Notes: generated by a model not told the origin, from the letters alone. DNA of 64,000 nt from Aphrocallistes beatrix (GCA_963281255.1 OY725501.1:310001-374000), one strand, 5' to 3'. Counted from the first letter of the stretch, positions 11,083 to 22,882 are shown. Numbers and translations: made by a program.

Positions 11083-12093
11083 TTAACTTTTTATATTCTC
11101 ATAATAATTCTCGGGAGCTGCAATGGGTATAGGTTGAGCAGTTTGTCCCATCTCAATATTTTCTGTCGGACGTTTCATAAAGAAGGAATAATTCTGTTTA
11201 TCACAGGGGAAGATAATTTTACCTTTATAGTAGAGGACCAGGAATACTGTACCACCAGGGGTAACAACAACGATAGCGCCAATAACAGAGCATAACAGAA
11301 AACTCCAACCTATCACAGCATCATTGTTTTCGGGATTTTTTTCTTTTGAGGAGCCTGGTGATCTTATAATAATAGGTGTCTGTGTAGATGTAGATTGTGT
11401 TGTAACTGTTGGAGTTTGTTGAATTGTACCAGTGTCACTAGTCGCACTTGTACTTGTAGTCACAGGATTGGGTGTGGACATTGGGTCGGTACTCATAGTA
11501 GTTGCAGCAACGGAAGTTGAAGTCGTTGGAGAGTCAGGACAACTTAATGGAGACGAATCATTCGTTAGAATGGATGTGAAATCACTACATAAACCATAGC
11601 CACTACATGTACCCCCAGTCACCAAAAAAGACAACTGTAGACAAGTTCCTGGAGTCTTCATTGTATCATTCATTGCGCTCGTTTGAGTGCCATTACTTGT
11701 TGAAATGAAATAGAATATGGTATCTTCAACAAACTGAAAAACAGCACTTGAACCAGAATTTTCAATGGGGATATCTCGCATAGTATTAAAAACAATTGGA
11801 CTTTCGTTGACGGTGTCTGTAGCATTACAATTCCACATATCTTGCACATTATTCACGCGGTACAAATTCTCGTAATGATCATCAGCGTTATTATTAATAC
11901 TCAATGATAAAGTATCCCCAACACAAACAGGGCACGGAGAATTCTGTGGTAGCTTGTAGTTACTAGAAGGATATCGTGATGGATCCATGCAATAAGTTTG
12001 GTCCCAAACAATTACGAAAGTTTGTTGGCCAAATGTTCTATGATTCAATAGGAAAATCCATGTGAAAGTGAGATATAGGGGTGAGCGATTCAT
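11083..12093 (-). CDS. Ephrin-like single-pass membrane protein 1
   Basis: A single-exon gene of 336 residues starting at the ATG at 12093, after which comes a hydrophobic signal peptide (about residues 1-22). The ectodomain (about 23-175) has the order of an ephrin/cupredoxin fold: a first strand FVIVWDQTYC, a Cys-x2-Cys near residue 55, YENLYRVNN and WNCN, then FYFISTSNG and a final strand CLQLSFLV. In ephrins the matching elements are the VYWN strand, a QC motif, YYISKP and CLRLKV. A Thr/Ser-rich stalk with many N-glycosylation sites leads to a transmembrane helix at about 262-289 and a 48-residue cytoplasmic tail with several tyrosines ending NYYENIKS. Ephrins signal through Eph receptors at cell contacts; that function is not shown here. 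A phytocyanin-like protein is the alternative. Confidence 0.6.
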   Translation of the reverse strand: MNRSPLYLTFTWIFLLNHRTFGQQTFVIVWDQTYCMDPSRYPSSNYKLPQNSPCPVCVGDTLSLSINNNADDHYENLYRVNNVQDMWNCNATDTVNESPIVFNTMRDIPIENSGSSAVFQFVEDTIFYFISTSNGTQTSAMNDTMKTPGTCLQLSFLVTGGTCSGYGLCSDFTSILTNDSSPLSCPDSPTTSTSVAATTMSTDPMSTPNPVTTSTSATSDTGTIQQTPTVTTQSTSTQTPIIIRSPGSSKEKNPENNDAVIGWSFLLCSVIGAIVVVTPGGTVFLVLYYKGKIIFPCDKQNYSFFMKRPTENIEMGQTAQPIPIAAPENYYENIKS

Positions 12094-13706
12094 TTTCAAA
12101 GCTAAGCAAGGTTAAAATATTGTAATTAAAGATATTTCACAAAAGTTCACCAAAGAAATAACAAAATATAAATGGTACGAAAATAAGAACACTCGTGTGA
12201 ATAATCCTAATTCTGACTAATAATTTTATTACATTGCCCGAACAAATGTATTCGTCCACCAGCTAATCTTCGATAGAAATATGTAATATTAAAGTAAGCT
12301 TATCATCAAGAATTCTGCATCAAAATTCGCTGAATTTTGAAACAAATTTGAAATAATAGTTTGGAATTAACCAAATGTCATTTTCTCATTCCCTCTATGT
12401 AGATTATGAATTTAAAATTGATATTTATTACAGTATAAGTTTATAATTTTTTTATTATAAATCCACTTTAGTACTAATCTAACGAAAAATCTGCAGACAA
12501 TTACATCTGTCCGGGTAGTATCTATATAGAACTCAGATATGAGAGTTTACTTCCAAAAGTATAAAGTAAAGACTAGTTATAGTGTATATATGGTTAAAAC
12601 CTAAGGTATACACTTATATGCATATTATAACTGCAAATACCTAGTAACTAGTTCGTCCTTTTATTCTCATAACAATTATCTATTGAATAACATATGTGCA
12701 AGTAAAGCTCCTATTCGATCTGTATTTATATAAAATCTTATCAGGTGAGAATCCTACCATCAACAATTACTAAACAAGGAAAGCATGGAACGTATACGTA
12801 GATACCTCATTTATAGAAATGAATTCTCAAAAGGATTCAGAATTTCAAGAATTAGAAGCTAATTGAGTGTTGAGTCTATACCTGTATGTATTCACTAATT
12901 AATTTTTCACATGTTTTATAGATTACTATTATTATGATTATACTTAACTAAATTTAATTGTTCTATAAAATACGTGATAAACTCGTATGATACATGATTT
13001 CAGCAAATATGTATAGAACAATTAAATTTTCAAATTCAAAAAATCTTCCATTACAAGCTTTGCTAGCTTGCTTGCACATCTTGTGGACATTTTGTATCTA
13101 CTAAAGCCATCCTTCGATGCAGAGTTAAATTTTGGAACATTTATTTTTTCTGTGAAAAGGTGTGAAGATTTACAAAAGTTAGACCTAGGTCCCAGGTGCA
13201 AATCTTCACCATATAAGGAATATGTGGCCCGAATTTGGTGCCTTTCGGTACAATAGATTTTCCAGGAACGAACAGATGGTCGAACGTACGGAAAGTACGG
13301 ACGTTACATGATGTTCATGCATACTAGAAGCTATTTGAAAGCCTATCATCAAGTACAAAACTTGAGAATTTGATTGGCTAAAATTTAGCATTCAATTTAA
13401 CCGTTAAAAATTCCCAAATTTGATTGGTTAAAAATTTAGCATTCAATTTAACCATATAAGATTCTCAAATTTGATCGGCTAATATACAGTGCATAGTGTG
13501 TTCCTTTTCACAACAAATTGAGACAAATTTCGTATGTTATAATTTAGTATACGTATTTTTGTATTTATATTAAACCCTTTTATTAAATTCATATTTCGTT
13601 TTGTTCTAAGGCAATACATCCATTGTCACAATCAAACACAATACATTTTGAGAGATTTTCAATCACAAAGCAGAAACATTTAAATAATGTAATCAAAATT
13701 TTGGAT
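12094..13706. other. Intergenic, repeat fragments only
   Basis: No supported gene. It contains a fragment of the GGTGTGAAGATTT...GCAAATCTTCACC palindrome (about 13158-13212), related to text at 54130-54270 and 55800-56120, and then the tandem repeat listed separately. Confidence 0.45.
13365..13490. repeat. Tandem repeat of about 55-60 bp, two to three copies
   Basis: The words GAATTTGATTGGCTAAA and TTTAGCATTCAATTTAACC recur, with spacing of about 58 bp, two full times and once in part. Confidence 0.7.
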
Positions 13707-14006
13707 TTATCCTTCTACGAGTCCCCAAAAGAAAAGGTTTAGCTTCAGGATTTTTTTCTTGAACCAATTCCTTAGGCAGAATATTACTATAATCAGCACA
13801 ATAATGAGTACGCATAAACAGGAAATAGAAATGACAAACGAGATCACCACTGTTAAAACGGTTTGATCACGAATAGTCAGGTTAGTAGCAGATATATTAG
13901 CGCCAAATGTAGTATGAGAATAAACGGTACAATCCCAGATGATATTCAAGCTAGCGGAATGAGTAATAAACTGACAAAAAGACAAGATAAATATTATTGG
14001 GAACAT
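13707..14006 (-). CDS. Ephrin-like membrane protein 3, ectodomain almost entirely deleted
   Basis: A 99-residue frame starting at the ATG at 14006. A signal peptide (1-17) is followed by the first cupredoxin strand only (LNIIWDCTVYSH, matching FVIVWDQTYC and ISILWDSTYIH of its neighbours), about 15 more residues, then a strong transmembrane helix (about 50-78) and a short basic tail. The remaining fold, the cysteines and the stalk are absent. It may be a decaying paralog or a short membrane peptide derived from one. I rate it as possibly expressed but of unknown function. Confidence 0.45.
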   Translation of the reverse strand: MFPIIFILSFCQFITHSASLNIIWDCTVYSHTTFGANISATNLTIRDQTVLTVVISFVISISCLCVLIIVLIIVIFCLRNWFKKKILKLNLFFWGLVEG

Positions 14007-14070
14007 TTTGAATAATATGGTATAGAAATTAAAAAATTCATTAAATATTAGTTGATTATCTATTATGGCC

Positions 14071-14397
14071 TCATGAAGAAAGAATAGGTGATGAGAATTC
14101 ATTAGGATTCAGGATCAACACGTGTTTAGAATGTTCAATAGGAATGGGTTTGCATAGATCAAAATTTGAATATTGAAAACCGTTGCAAGGATATTTGCAG
14201 GGATATAATAGTGTAGAAATAGAATCCATTTTGAAGCAAAGAAATGGAGAATAATGAATCGTGTGAACACTAAGAATGCTGAGAAACGAAAAGAATATGA
14301 AAAATGTGGTCGCCAAACCGATAATGCAGCCAAATAATTTTAACACCAAACCGAGTTGAGAATTCAAGGATATCAGATGGGTCAAAAACTTCACCAA
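14071..14397 (-). CDS. Unrecognised frame with one membrane segment (weak)
   Basis: About 108 codons are open here but no good start context is present; an internal ATG exists at the MDSISTLLYPC text. It has one hydrophobic helix (LFGCIIGLATTFFIFFSFL) and a Cys-containing stretch (YPCKYPCNGF). It overlaps nothing else on this strand except the leader of the truncated ephrin-like gene. It could be part of a decayed ephrin-like paralog or chance. I do not recognise it. Confidence 0.15.
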   Translation of the reverse strand: MVKFLTHLISLNSQLGLVLKLFGCIIGLATTFFIFFSFLSILSVHTIHYSPFLCFKMDSISTLLYPCKYPCNGFQYSNFDLCKPIPIEHSKHVLILNPNEFSSPILSS

Positions 14398-14732
14398 TAA
14401 AAGCGTTAAAAGTTGACTTCAAGAGCGATTCAATATCATCTGGGGAAAATATATGCGAGGTTTCAAAGAATTAATAAATAAGATAGTGGAATGATTGACA
14501 AATGCACTCTATTGTATATCTAATGAATACTAGGGTGTCTCACAAATACATGCTAGTGTCTGATAAATGCATTCCACAGGAATTCTTACAAATGTCTTTG
14601 TCTGACAAGTGCATTCAACTTTTCCTCACTATATTATGTACTACATAGAATCTATTAATAAACTTTATTAATGAAGTAGCATTAACAGACAAGGCAAAAG
14701 GATTGAATAAAAACATGCGACAATACATAAAG

Positions 14733-15662
14733 TCAAACAACTGATACTGAAGGTGTTCTATAGAGGGATATTGTTGAGATAACATTAGAATTTCTTGTTG
14801 CAAATGAAAAATTCGAATCTGAAAAAGATATTGGAGTGGTTCGCTCAGAATGGACTTCTTTATCAAGTTCTTTCCCAATACTCTTAAACTTGTTTATGTA
14901 GCTAGCATCAAGTATTTCGATTTTAATATCGTTTGAATGTCTTTTGGCGCGAAAAAACGCGAAAATGAACAGGAAAGAAGATAATAAACTCAGAAGAATG
15001 ATTGCAATTATAATGGGTAATGCGTAGAGAAGAATATCAGTGTCAGAAAATAACAAAAAGTTGCCTTGTGTAAAATTTTGCGACTTTGTCGGTATAGGAG
15101 CTACTGTAGAAGAAATAGTGGTGGTGTTTGGTGGGGCAGAAGTAGTGTTTAATTGAATTTTTGAATCAGGACCCGCTAGCGAACTAAAAAAGCTGTCGTT
15201 ACATTTCGGGTTCATATCACATATGGTTAAGGGGAATCTCAGGTTAAAACTTAACTTCAATCTGCAATTTGGAAGGACTTTCTGTTCATTTGCGCTTTCT
15301 AGCGAACCATTCGAAGTGGAGAAAAAGTAATAGACAGAGTCAAATGTATATGTGCCGGGGGATAAAGCAAAAGAATGCACATCTGTCACTGGGAATCCGT
15401 TTTTAGCATTTGTTGGGTCGCAGTTTTTAAAATCTTCATAGTTGTCTACACGCCACAAATTCTCATATCTACCAGGAGTGGTAACATGTAACCTAATTAC
15501 CCAGCCTAAATGGAAATCACAGCGATTGGTATTGGGTGGTAAAATCAGACCGCTTTGAAGTTGAGAAACCTCATGGATATACGTTGAATCCCAAAGAATA
15601 GAAATCTCACAACTCTCAATACCAATTATCAATAATAGCAACCCGAAATAAAACACTCTCAT
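14733..15662 (-). CDS. Ephrin-like single-pass membrane protein 2
   Basis: A single-exon gene of 309 residues. The signal peptide is 1-17. The ectodomain (18-160) follows the same plan as protein 1: ISILWDSTYIH, an NRC Cys, YENLWRVDNYEDFKNC, YYFFSTSNGS and CRLKLSFNL, then a Cys pair ICDMNPKC. A short Thr/Ser stalk leads to a transmembrane helix at about 213-240 (LPIIIAIILLSLLSSFLFIFAFF) and a tail of about 68 residues rich in Ser/Thr with one tyrosine near the end (SLYRTPSVSVV), a possible PDZ-binding C-terminus (SVV), as B-type ephrins have. It is paralogous to the genes at 11083 and 13707 and on the same strand. Receptor and function are unknown. Confidence 0.6.
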   Translation of the reverse strand: MRVFYFGLLLLIIGIESCEISILWDSTYIHEVSQLQSGLILPPNTNRCDFHLGWVIRLHVTTPGRYENLWRVDNYEDFKNCDPTNAKNGFPVTDVHSFALSPGTYTFDSVYYFFSTSNGSLESANEQKVLPNCRLKLSFNLRFPLTICDMNPKCNDSFFSSLAGPDSKIQLNTTSAPPNTTTISSTVAPIPTKSQNFTQGNFLLFSDTDILLYALPIIIAIILLSLLSSFLFIFAFFRAKRHSNDIKIEILDASYINKFKSIGKELDKEVHSERTTPISFSDSNFSFATRNSNVISTISLYRTPSVSVV

Positions 15663-16935
15663 GACAATTCAAATAATTAAAATGAGAATAACTATTCATA
15701 AGATCTATTTATACTAAAGTAGAATAATTGCGTTGAGAAACTATAGAAATAGTACAAAGAAGGCAATTAAAGCAAAGGTGCAAAAGGGTATACAAAATTG
15801 TATTGAAACTTTGAAGCCCTTTTCTAGCTGATTTATGGATAGTGGATACGTCGAAGGAAGGATGACTTTAAATAAAGGACAAAGGCGAGAATTTAAATTT
15901 GGATTTGTATTATTAAAAATATGCATGACTATGTATAGCAGTTGGTAATCCTGTTAGAAGTCAAAATTTAGCATTAAAATGACAGGACTCATAAAGTGAA
16001 TTAATGGAAAACATGTCCTTTAAGCAACTTTTGAATATGCATTATCATATTGCTTTAGTATCAAAGTAAAATTTTTGAAAGGATCAATCACATTTTATAA
16101 ACACAAGCGCGCTTTGCTTGCTTGTGCTGCGCGGCTTGCGGATACTTTTGGGCGCTTCAGTCGCCCTTTGGGTGATTCTCCCCTATCAAACAATTCTTTT
16201 GTTCAAAAATACATTTGGAACCTAAGAATCGTATAACTATTTCCAATTTCGATATTCAGGCTATATAACCCATTAACCTTTGAAAGCTAGTCTGTGCTAT
16301 TTTGAAAAAAACTAAAAAACTATATATATCTATTGCAAAGCAACAGCAAATATTTATCAAATCGTTTCAAAAATACGATATTCGGAAACTATACCCCTAA
16401 AAACCCAGGTCATCAGTTGAAAGCTAGCATATTTTTAAGAATTCGCTTTTTTCACAGGGGGTGTGATCATTTCGCTTAGACATTCTAAATTGTCCGTAGA
16501 GTCTCTATTATTTGGCTAATTTTCATAGCCATACAACTTTCCAGTTCTTTAATCAATTCGGACAAAAAAGTCCTAGTGTTTTAATATACGTATAAGATAA
16601 CTGGAACGCGTCTATATTAAAAAAAATCAAAGCCATGAAGTAACGGAATCACATATAAAGAATCATACAAAATTAGTGATTATATGTCGTAAGTATGATA
16701 CATCAATTCAATCATAATATTAATGTTAGCTTATGCTTACTATAAGTTTTAACAGACATACATTTAATTAATCTTATAATTATACAACAATACCGAAATT
16801 TGATGTGAGAAAATTGAATTTTGACATAGCAGAGAATACTTAAGTACAGAAGCGTAGCCAACTGAATTTTAGGGTGCAGCCAGGGTATAAAATTATTGGT
16901 TTGAGGAAGTCGAAAATAAATCGATAAAAAATGAA
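15663..16935. other. Intergenic; one GC-rich repeat fragment
   Basis: No supported gene. Positions 16100-16150 carry AAGCGCGCTT...GCTTGTGCTGCGCGGC, a local GC-rich hairpin that recurs at about 50372-50440 inside a USP9X-like intron, so it is the end of a dispersed repeat. The remainder is AT-rich. Confidence 0.45.
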
Positions 16936-18820
16936 TTAATCTTGTACCTTTACAGTATACGTCGTCCCGCTGGTAAAATTATATTGAGAATATACAAAGT
17001 TAGTTTTCCATCTGGAAGCTCCTACCTCCAAATTCTTATTCACTCCAATAACAGCGCCACTGAAATCTGGATACTTCAGCTTAATACGTTCAATTGCCAT
17101 ATCACACGCTTTCTGTGGTGAAACACCATTACGCATCAACTCAACGATGAAGAAAGTCGGCAAAAACCGCATCATTACGTCACCATCTCCAGTGGCTACT
17201 GCCGCACCAACATCCGAATCAGCGTAAGCTCCTGCTCCAGCTATCGGACTATCTCCAACTCGACCATGGATTTTGTGATTTGCGCCATTTGTGGTCGTTC
17301 CTGTAACAATTTTGCCTTTGGAGTCGATGCCAATCATCCCAATGGTATCACTGGGAGGTTTGTGGGGGGATGTTTCTAAATGATAGAATTTGTGAAAAAA
17401 TAATTGTGCACAGTAGAATTCGCTTATTAGCAACTAGAGTTTTGCTTACAAAAGGTTGCTAATTAAAGTTGCTAATAGGGGAACAGAATTAATTCAAATT
17501 CTATACTTGGGACTTGAAAATTAGTTGCTAATAGGGGAGTTGCTAATAAGCGAACTCCATTGAATTTGCAGCCGGTAGAGTTAGAAGGGGTTAAACAATT
17601 TTAAATCAAAATCAGTGAGAATATAGGAAAATTTTTTTCTGAGGACAGAAATGTTTCAAAACTTACCAAAATATTTCAAAGATCTAATATACTTTTCTTG
17701 ACCTTTAGGAGAATAAGGTCCACACTTTTTCGTATTATCAGGTATAACGTTACGCCAGTAGTTAGGCTGACAATTATTTTCCACCCAGTTTTTCCACATC
17801 GCTTCAGATTTATTCGTTGTAAGAGAAGTTCTTTCAAGTTTTAAGAAATTAGTTGCAAAATCGGTAGCAGATTCTCCAGTCAGGAGAGAATGGTTTGTGT
17901 GCTCCAAGACAGCTTGAGCAACTCGAATAGCACTTTTGATATATCTCAAATTGCCAACAGCTCCTATAAAATGTTGAAAAAAGAAATATATTTATAAATT
18001 AAAGAGCTATTAGCACGAGTGGTTCACAACCTGTGATCAGCATATCAGGGGGTCCAAGGGGTCTGAAATTGTATATCAAAGTAAATGGGAGGGGTCCACA
18101 ATCCACATCAAGGGATTATCTAGGAGAGCGAGACGCTCCTTTAGGCGTATGGTTTTAAGCCCGAACGTGTTTACGAGCGTGAAAATCCAGGATTATACTC
18201 AATTTACCCTATATTAAAATGCTATTTATAGATTTAGGTGTATGAAAATTTAGAGGTTTGAGATTGGGAACATATCTCTGGAAGACTGTACAGTGGAATT
18301 CGCTTATTAGTAATATTGCTCTTTTAGCAACCAATTTTCAGGTCCCAGGTGAAGATTTTGTGTTAATTATGTTCCCTTATTAGCAACTTCTCGTTTTAGC
18401 AACCATTTTATAAGTAAAACTCGAGTTGCTAATAAGCGAATTCTACTGTATAATACCCTGGTTCACATAAGGTAGAAAATTGTTATAGAGGCATGGCCAA
18501 AAAAAGGTTGAAACCACTGTATTAGTCTCACAAAACTAACCAACATTCATTGTATCACCGTCCATCACCATAGCATCAAGAGTTGTCTCACCAGTCTCAT
18601 CCGGACTCCCACCATAACCAACAGTAAAATCACACTGCTCAACCTCACACACACTGCAGCCTCTCACTACTGCTTCTATGGCATCGGCTGAAGAATTTTG
18701 ACGGAGAAAATCGCCAGCTTTTTGAGCGGCGTCTGTGAAAGGCCAAGTGTTGACGATTAACATCGCGTGGCAGAGTATAAGTGGAATTGATGTTAGTATT
18801 AGGATTGTTAGAATATTCAT
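16936..18820 (-). CDS. AGA: Aspartylglucosaminidase (N4-(beta-N-acetylglucosaminyl)-L-asparaginase)
   Basis: Lysosomal N-terminal-nucleophile hydrolase that cleaves the GlcNAc-Asn bond during glycoprotein breakdown. Exons 18541-18820, 17667-17963 and 16936-17375 add to 338 codons with consistent phase-1 introns. A signal peptide (about 1-18) is followed by VNTWPFTDA, then [15 protein letters not shown] and [13 protein letters not shown], all family hallmarks. The autoproteolysis site is SDTIGM: the nucleophile is Thr203, preceded by Asp202 as the mechanism requires. [17 protein letters not shown] supplies the substrate-binding arginine and aspartate, and ATGDGD the beta-chain Thr-Gly pair. 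The precursor should split into alpha and beta chains after Asp202. The C-terminus is slightly shorter than in mammals. Introns carry family B transposon pieces. Confidence 0.97.
17411..17563. mobile_element. MITE family B in AGA intron 2
   Basis: Ends read CAGTAGAATTCGCTTATTAG and GCTAATAAGCGAACTCCATTG, an imperfect terminal inverted repeat flanked by TA-type sequence. Related copies are at 18292-18450 and 34256-34402. Confidence 0.7.
18292..18450. mobile_element. MITE family B in AGA intron 1
   Basis: Starts ACAGTGGAATTCGCTTATTA and ends TAATAAGCGAATTCTACTGT, so the termini are inverted repeats with 2 or 3 mismatches. It is internally AT-rich with GTCCCAGGTGAAGATTTTGT, a block shared word for word with 34306-34330. 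Confidence 0.8.
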
Positions 18821-19007
18821 TTGGGCTATTATTTGAAAGAATTAGTATTAAACATTTTAACATTCTTGATGTGTAGTTTACGAATTTGAATATTTCTTAC
18901 AGTTTGAGTACATTCTTTTATGAATAGACCCACTTTCGCATAATGCTGTTTGTATGGAGGTCTTCGTGGTGGTCGAATAATTTTGTTCGGATTCTATATA
19001 TATATAC

Positions 19008-19045
<38 letters not shown>

Positions 19046-19698
19046 TAAGCAAGCTTCACACATTTGAGCTGCACGGCTGGCAATTTTGCCAATCAAATTT
19101 CAACTATCACATATCCGAAAAATGCACTTTTAGATAATGACACATAATTCCATGATGAGTTGTCATTACGAACTTGCCAAGTCACTCTCAAATACTATGG
19201 GATGCCAAAATCAGCTTTTACGACTGGTAGTGTCTTCAATCAATTCTATGCATACAATATACCATATAACTGTGTTGATTAGGTATCAGCTAGCGAAAGA
19301 AATTTGCGAAATTAAGCCAACTTACAGACTTAAATTTAGAAATTTTAAAAATACTTTTCATTCCATAGAAAAACTGATAAATGGACATGATAAGGTTCTA
19401 AGTACCTCATTAGCTAGCATCAAGTAAATTTCGTAATCAATCGAAACCTTTAATTTGATGTCACTTGAAAATTAAGTAAATTGACATTTTGACTGCTGAT
19501 GGACATCGTAAAAGTTCCTTATCTTTCTGAATCATTCTGTTACTAAAAGTTTACACAAGCCCTACTGCAATGCCAATATTACTCTTATATCATTGGAATT
19601 AGAAACACTATGCAAACTTGATCAAATTCATTCAATAAAATTAAGGATTATATAAGACTAGCTGATAAATTTATCACTAATAAATGAAGCTAAAAAAA
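18821..19698. other. Intergenic between AGA and PPAN; TA microsatellite
   Basis: Positions 18995-19041 are a (TA)n run. Positions 18905-18990 match the right end of family D (Tc1/mariner-like, with GGTGGTCGAATA). No gene is supported in the remainder, although short open frames occur. Confidence 0.5.
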
Positions 19699-22600
19699 TC
19701 ATCTATTTTTCCTAATTCTGAATACTTTACCACCTGAGACTTTACGACTTTGAATCGATTTCGCTTTCGAACCAAACTTCTTGCTAAATTTATGTCTTCT
19801 ATTATTATCAGTGCCAAACTTAGAAATTTTTCGTCTGTCGTCGAATTTATTAGCAGCTGTGAAATTTCGTTTTTTATCATCAGAAAACCCTCTTTTTCTC
19901 CATTTCTCCTTTCCACTGACAAATTTTGATTTAAACTCATCGTTCTTTTGGCGAAATGGCTTTTCATAATTAGGCCTTTTAGTTTTCGACAGCATCAATT
20001 CTTGGCTTGGTTCCGCTCCAACTTCTTGTCTATAATATTCATAATCATCGTCACTACTGTATTGTGCGGGATCTGCTAAGTTTTTCGCTTGCATTCCTTC
20101 TAAACTGCGTTTTCGATGCAATTCTTTCTCGGCTTGTTTGCGTCGAACATTCAATTCCTGCTCTTTACGACGACGATTCTAATAAAAAGTGTAAGAAATA
20201 GTAAGTAACGCTCAAACGTTCAAACATCAAAAGAGTCTTCGGAAGTATTTCTTCGTAGAAAACCTGTGAAATTTATCAAAATCTTGAATTGAGACGATTT
20301 ATTACTTAATCCTGTTAAAATTAACCTTTTCACTGATCTGTCTAGACTTTGCTTTCCTCATTGATACAATTTCTTCCTGTGATTTATGTTCATACTTATG
20401 ATATAACACTTCTCCACCGAAAAGAGATTCCTGTATCTTTATAAGTGAAAGTCTGAGTCGAGGACCAAGTTCGTACAGGCGTATCTTACTCTGTTGCGAC
20501 ACGGTATTACCAGCTCCTGGAAGTTCTTGGGGCAAAGTAACCTAGATTGGCAATAATTCCAGTGTTTTCCAACTGATAGCTATGAACATCAACATGAGGT
20601 TCATTATATGTAGATTAAAAGTCAAATTATTTCAAATACAGTTACTCCGCTTAATTGGGTCCCGACATTTTGTCTCGATTAAGGGGAATTCCCAATTAAC
20701 AGATGTAATTTTGTATTAGCGCTTATGCATGGGAACTATTCCCTTCCTTGATGCTTGATTAAGCGGTCTTCCCGATTAACTGGTATCCCAATTAATCAGA
20801 GTCAACTGTATTTGATTGCTCTCTATCAGTGTATAAGGACAAAAAATTCTAGATTTGAGGACAGGATTTTTAAGACAAAAGCGAAAAAGGAACGACTATC
20901 GCTTGCATACTTAAATGCAATATGTAAAACAATCATGAGGCCGAGAGTCCAAAAGATTAAGACCAGAGCTAAACTCAATTAATGAAAAAAACTACTTTGA
21001 AGGGCAAATATTTTTCAAAAAGGCTTCGAACCCCTGTTTAAGCCTTTCAATCTTTCAGATTCTTATTAAGTTACATGTAAACATACTCCCTGAATATTTT
21101 ACTAATTAGAATAATTCATCACTAATTTACAGACATGTCACAATGTATAAAGGCTTCAAACATTTCCGAAAGTATCAACTCAAACTGAGCATGGGTCCAT
21201 TAAATGGCAACAACGCCAACTCACCTGTGCCTCTGGTAAATCTTCAGCTTCGCTCTCAGATAGGTTTTCTTTCATAAGATACTCACTAATATCATCATAC
21301 TTTGAGAGAGATGGCACTTTGTGCCTAGCCAGTCGATCCACTTGTTTTCGTATACCCAATGCACTTGCTTTAATGCAATAATGACGTAAACTAATTTCTT
21401 GAGATGTGGGGTCATGATGGAACAGAACACAACGCTTGACCTAAAAAAAGTAGGAATAATCAGATATAATACCTCTCTAATATATGTATAGTCAGAAGGT
21501 TTCTAAAAGAATGCTTTTAGGCCAGTAGTATTTGAAATTTGCATATTCATAGGTTCTAAGATGTCTTTAGATAGTTGGGTAGACATTACGATCCCAAGAT
21601 AATTGTAGAGAATCGCGTAAAAATATTTAATTTGAAAAGTCATCTTTAGCAATTCTAAGAAATTGAATGAATTCTGACTCAAATAATTATCACCATTAAA
21701 ACCCATAATATTATACTATATGTATTTTCGAGAAATAAATCTAAAAAAAGCATGATTGAGGCATAAAGAAACTATATCAAATGGTGCACTCGCCTTTTTA
21801 AGTTTTACATCATGAACATTGAGAGTTGGAAACATATTCTGCAGCATAGTTGACAGCAACTTAAGGCAACGAGGTGCAACCTTATTAACGTCAGAACTTA
21901 TCGACTCTTCATCTGGAATAACTACTATGAAAATTAGCACTAGATGAACTTTCATATCATAATCAGATCTAAGATTATTACACCGTTAAATACCTTCTTT
22001 CTGAGAATTTTGTTCATTAAATTGACTCAGAATCAGTAAAGGTGAATTGATATGAAGGTCTTGGATTATTTTAGGCCTTTTTTGGGATGACACTACATCA
22101 CGTACTAAAGAGTACTCTTCCATTTTAAATGTAAATGTCGGTCCATGTGGAAACCTGGCGAAACGAATTGTTGGCATTTCCCCTGAAAACTTCACAACAA
22201 TACAATGCGAAACACCTAAAGGCCCAGCAACATGTAGAAAATCTTTCAAAGAGTTCTTTCTAGTTGCTTTCAGATTGGAAGCTGTATTAGGTTCATAGAC
22301 ACTCTTCAGATCTTTAATTAACTGTTGAAGATGAATATTGAGCTGTCCTCTACCTATGTAGATAAAATAGGCTCCAAAAATATATGTTATGACACATTAC
22401 ATGTAACCATATTCAGTGAGGATGACAATGATCGAATTATAAGGGAACTTGGTTATGAAAGTACTTGCTCAATGTTGCATTCATTTACTAAGGCGGAAGA
22501 GTGATTCCAGCACTATTCGTTTCAACGAATTCTAGTTAAAAAACAGATTTCATATAGGGAAGTGGCTCATTGTTGTACTATAATAGGAGATACTGTGTTT

Positions 22601-22882
22601 ACACTCAAGGGTTGATAGTTAGAGAAAAGTGATTTAAAAGATAATGAAGGTTTGACCCCATTCAAAATATAACCACCTTTCACTTCCCATCATTTCTTAA
22701 AGTATAATTATAGGTGACAATATTTAAAATCGCGATACTAATAACCTACCTAATATGAAGCAAGCTGGTACTTTGATCTTAGAATCAGGTAAGGCCTTAT
22801 TTCCACGTTCACCCACTCCAAGTTTATTAGTGGACTGTGAGCCGAGGTGTGTACGCTTCTTTTTGCGACGAGTTAAGCCCAT
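19699..22882 (-). CDS. PPAN: PPAN / SSF1 (Peter Pan) ribosome-biogenesis protein, Brix family
   Basis: Nucleolar Brix-domain factor needed for 27S pre-rRNA processing and 60S subunit assembly. Six exons (22750-22882, 21994-22353, 21794-21912, 21225-21440, 20326-20541, 19699-20178) give 507 codons in frame. After a basic MGLTRRKKKR start, the Brix domain carries KNSLKDFLHVAGPLGVSH, YSLVRDVVSS, a FPTLNVHDVKL helix, KRCVLFHHDPTSQEISLRHY and YELGPRLRLSLIKIQE, each matching the human protein block by block. The tail is a Lys/Arg-rich coil with HRKRSLEGM and SSDDDYEYYRQEVGAEPS, then a strongly basic end. Exon 3 ends AAAAAG followed by GCGAGT, so intron 3 is a GC-AG intron; no GT donor nearby keeps the frame. 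Its start lies 294 bp downstream of the stop of the neighbouring H3-tail gene on the same strand. Confidence 0.96.
20637..20810. mobile_element. MITE family A in PPAN intron 4
   Basis: Diverged copy with ACTCCGCTTAATTGGGTCCC at the left and AATCAGAGTCAACTGTA at the right. It is in the intron between the exons at 20326-20541 and 21225-21440. Confidence 0.75.

Noticed and set aside
12481..12560. Possible additional family D element (TCCGGGTAG)
   Set aside because: Only a short end-like word is present and no matching second terminus was found.
18995..19041. (TA)n run as a regulatory TATA cluster
   Set aside because: A simple microsatellite far from any start codon; no other promoter sign.
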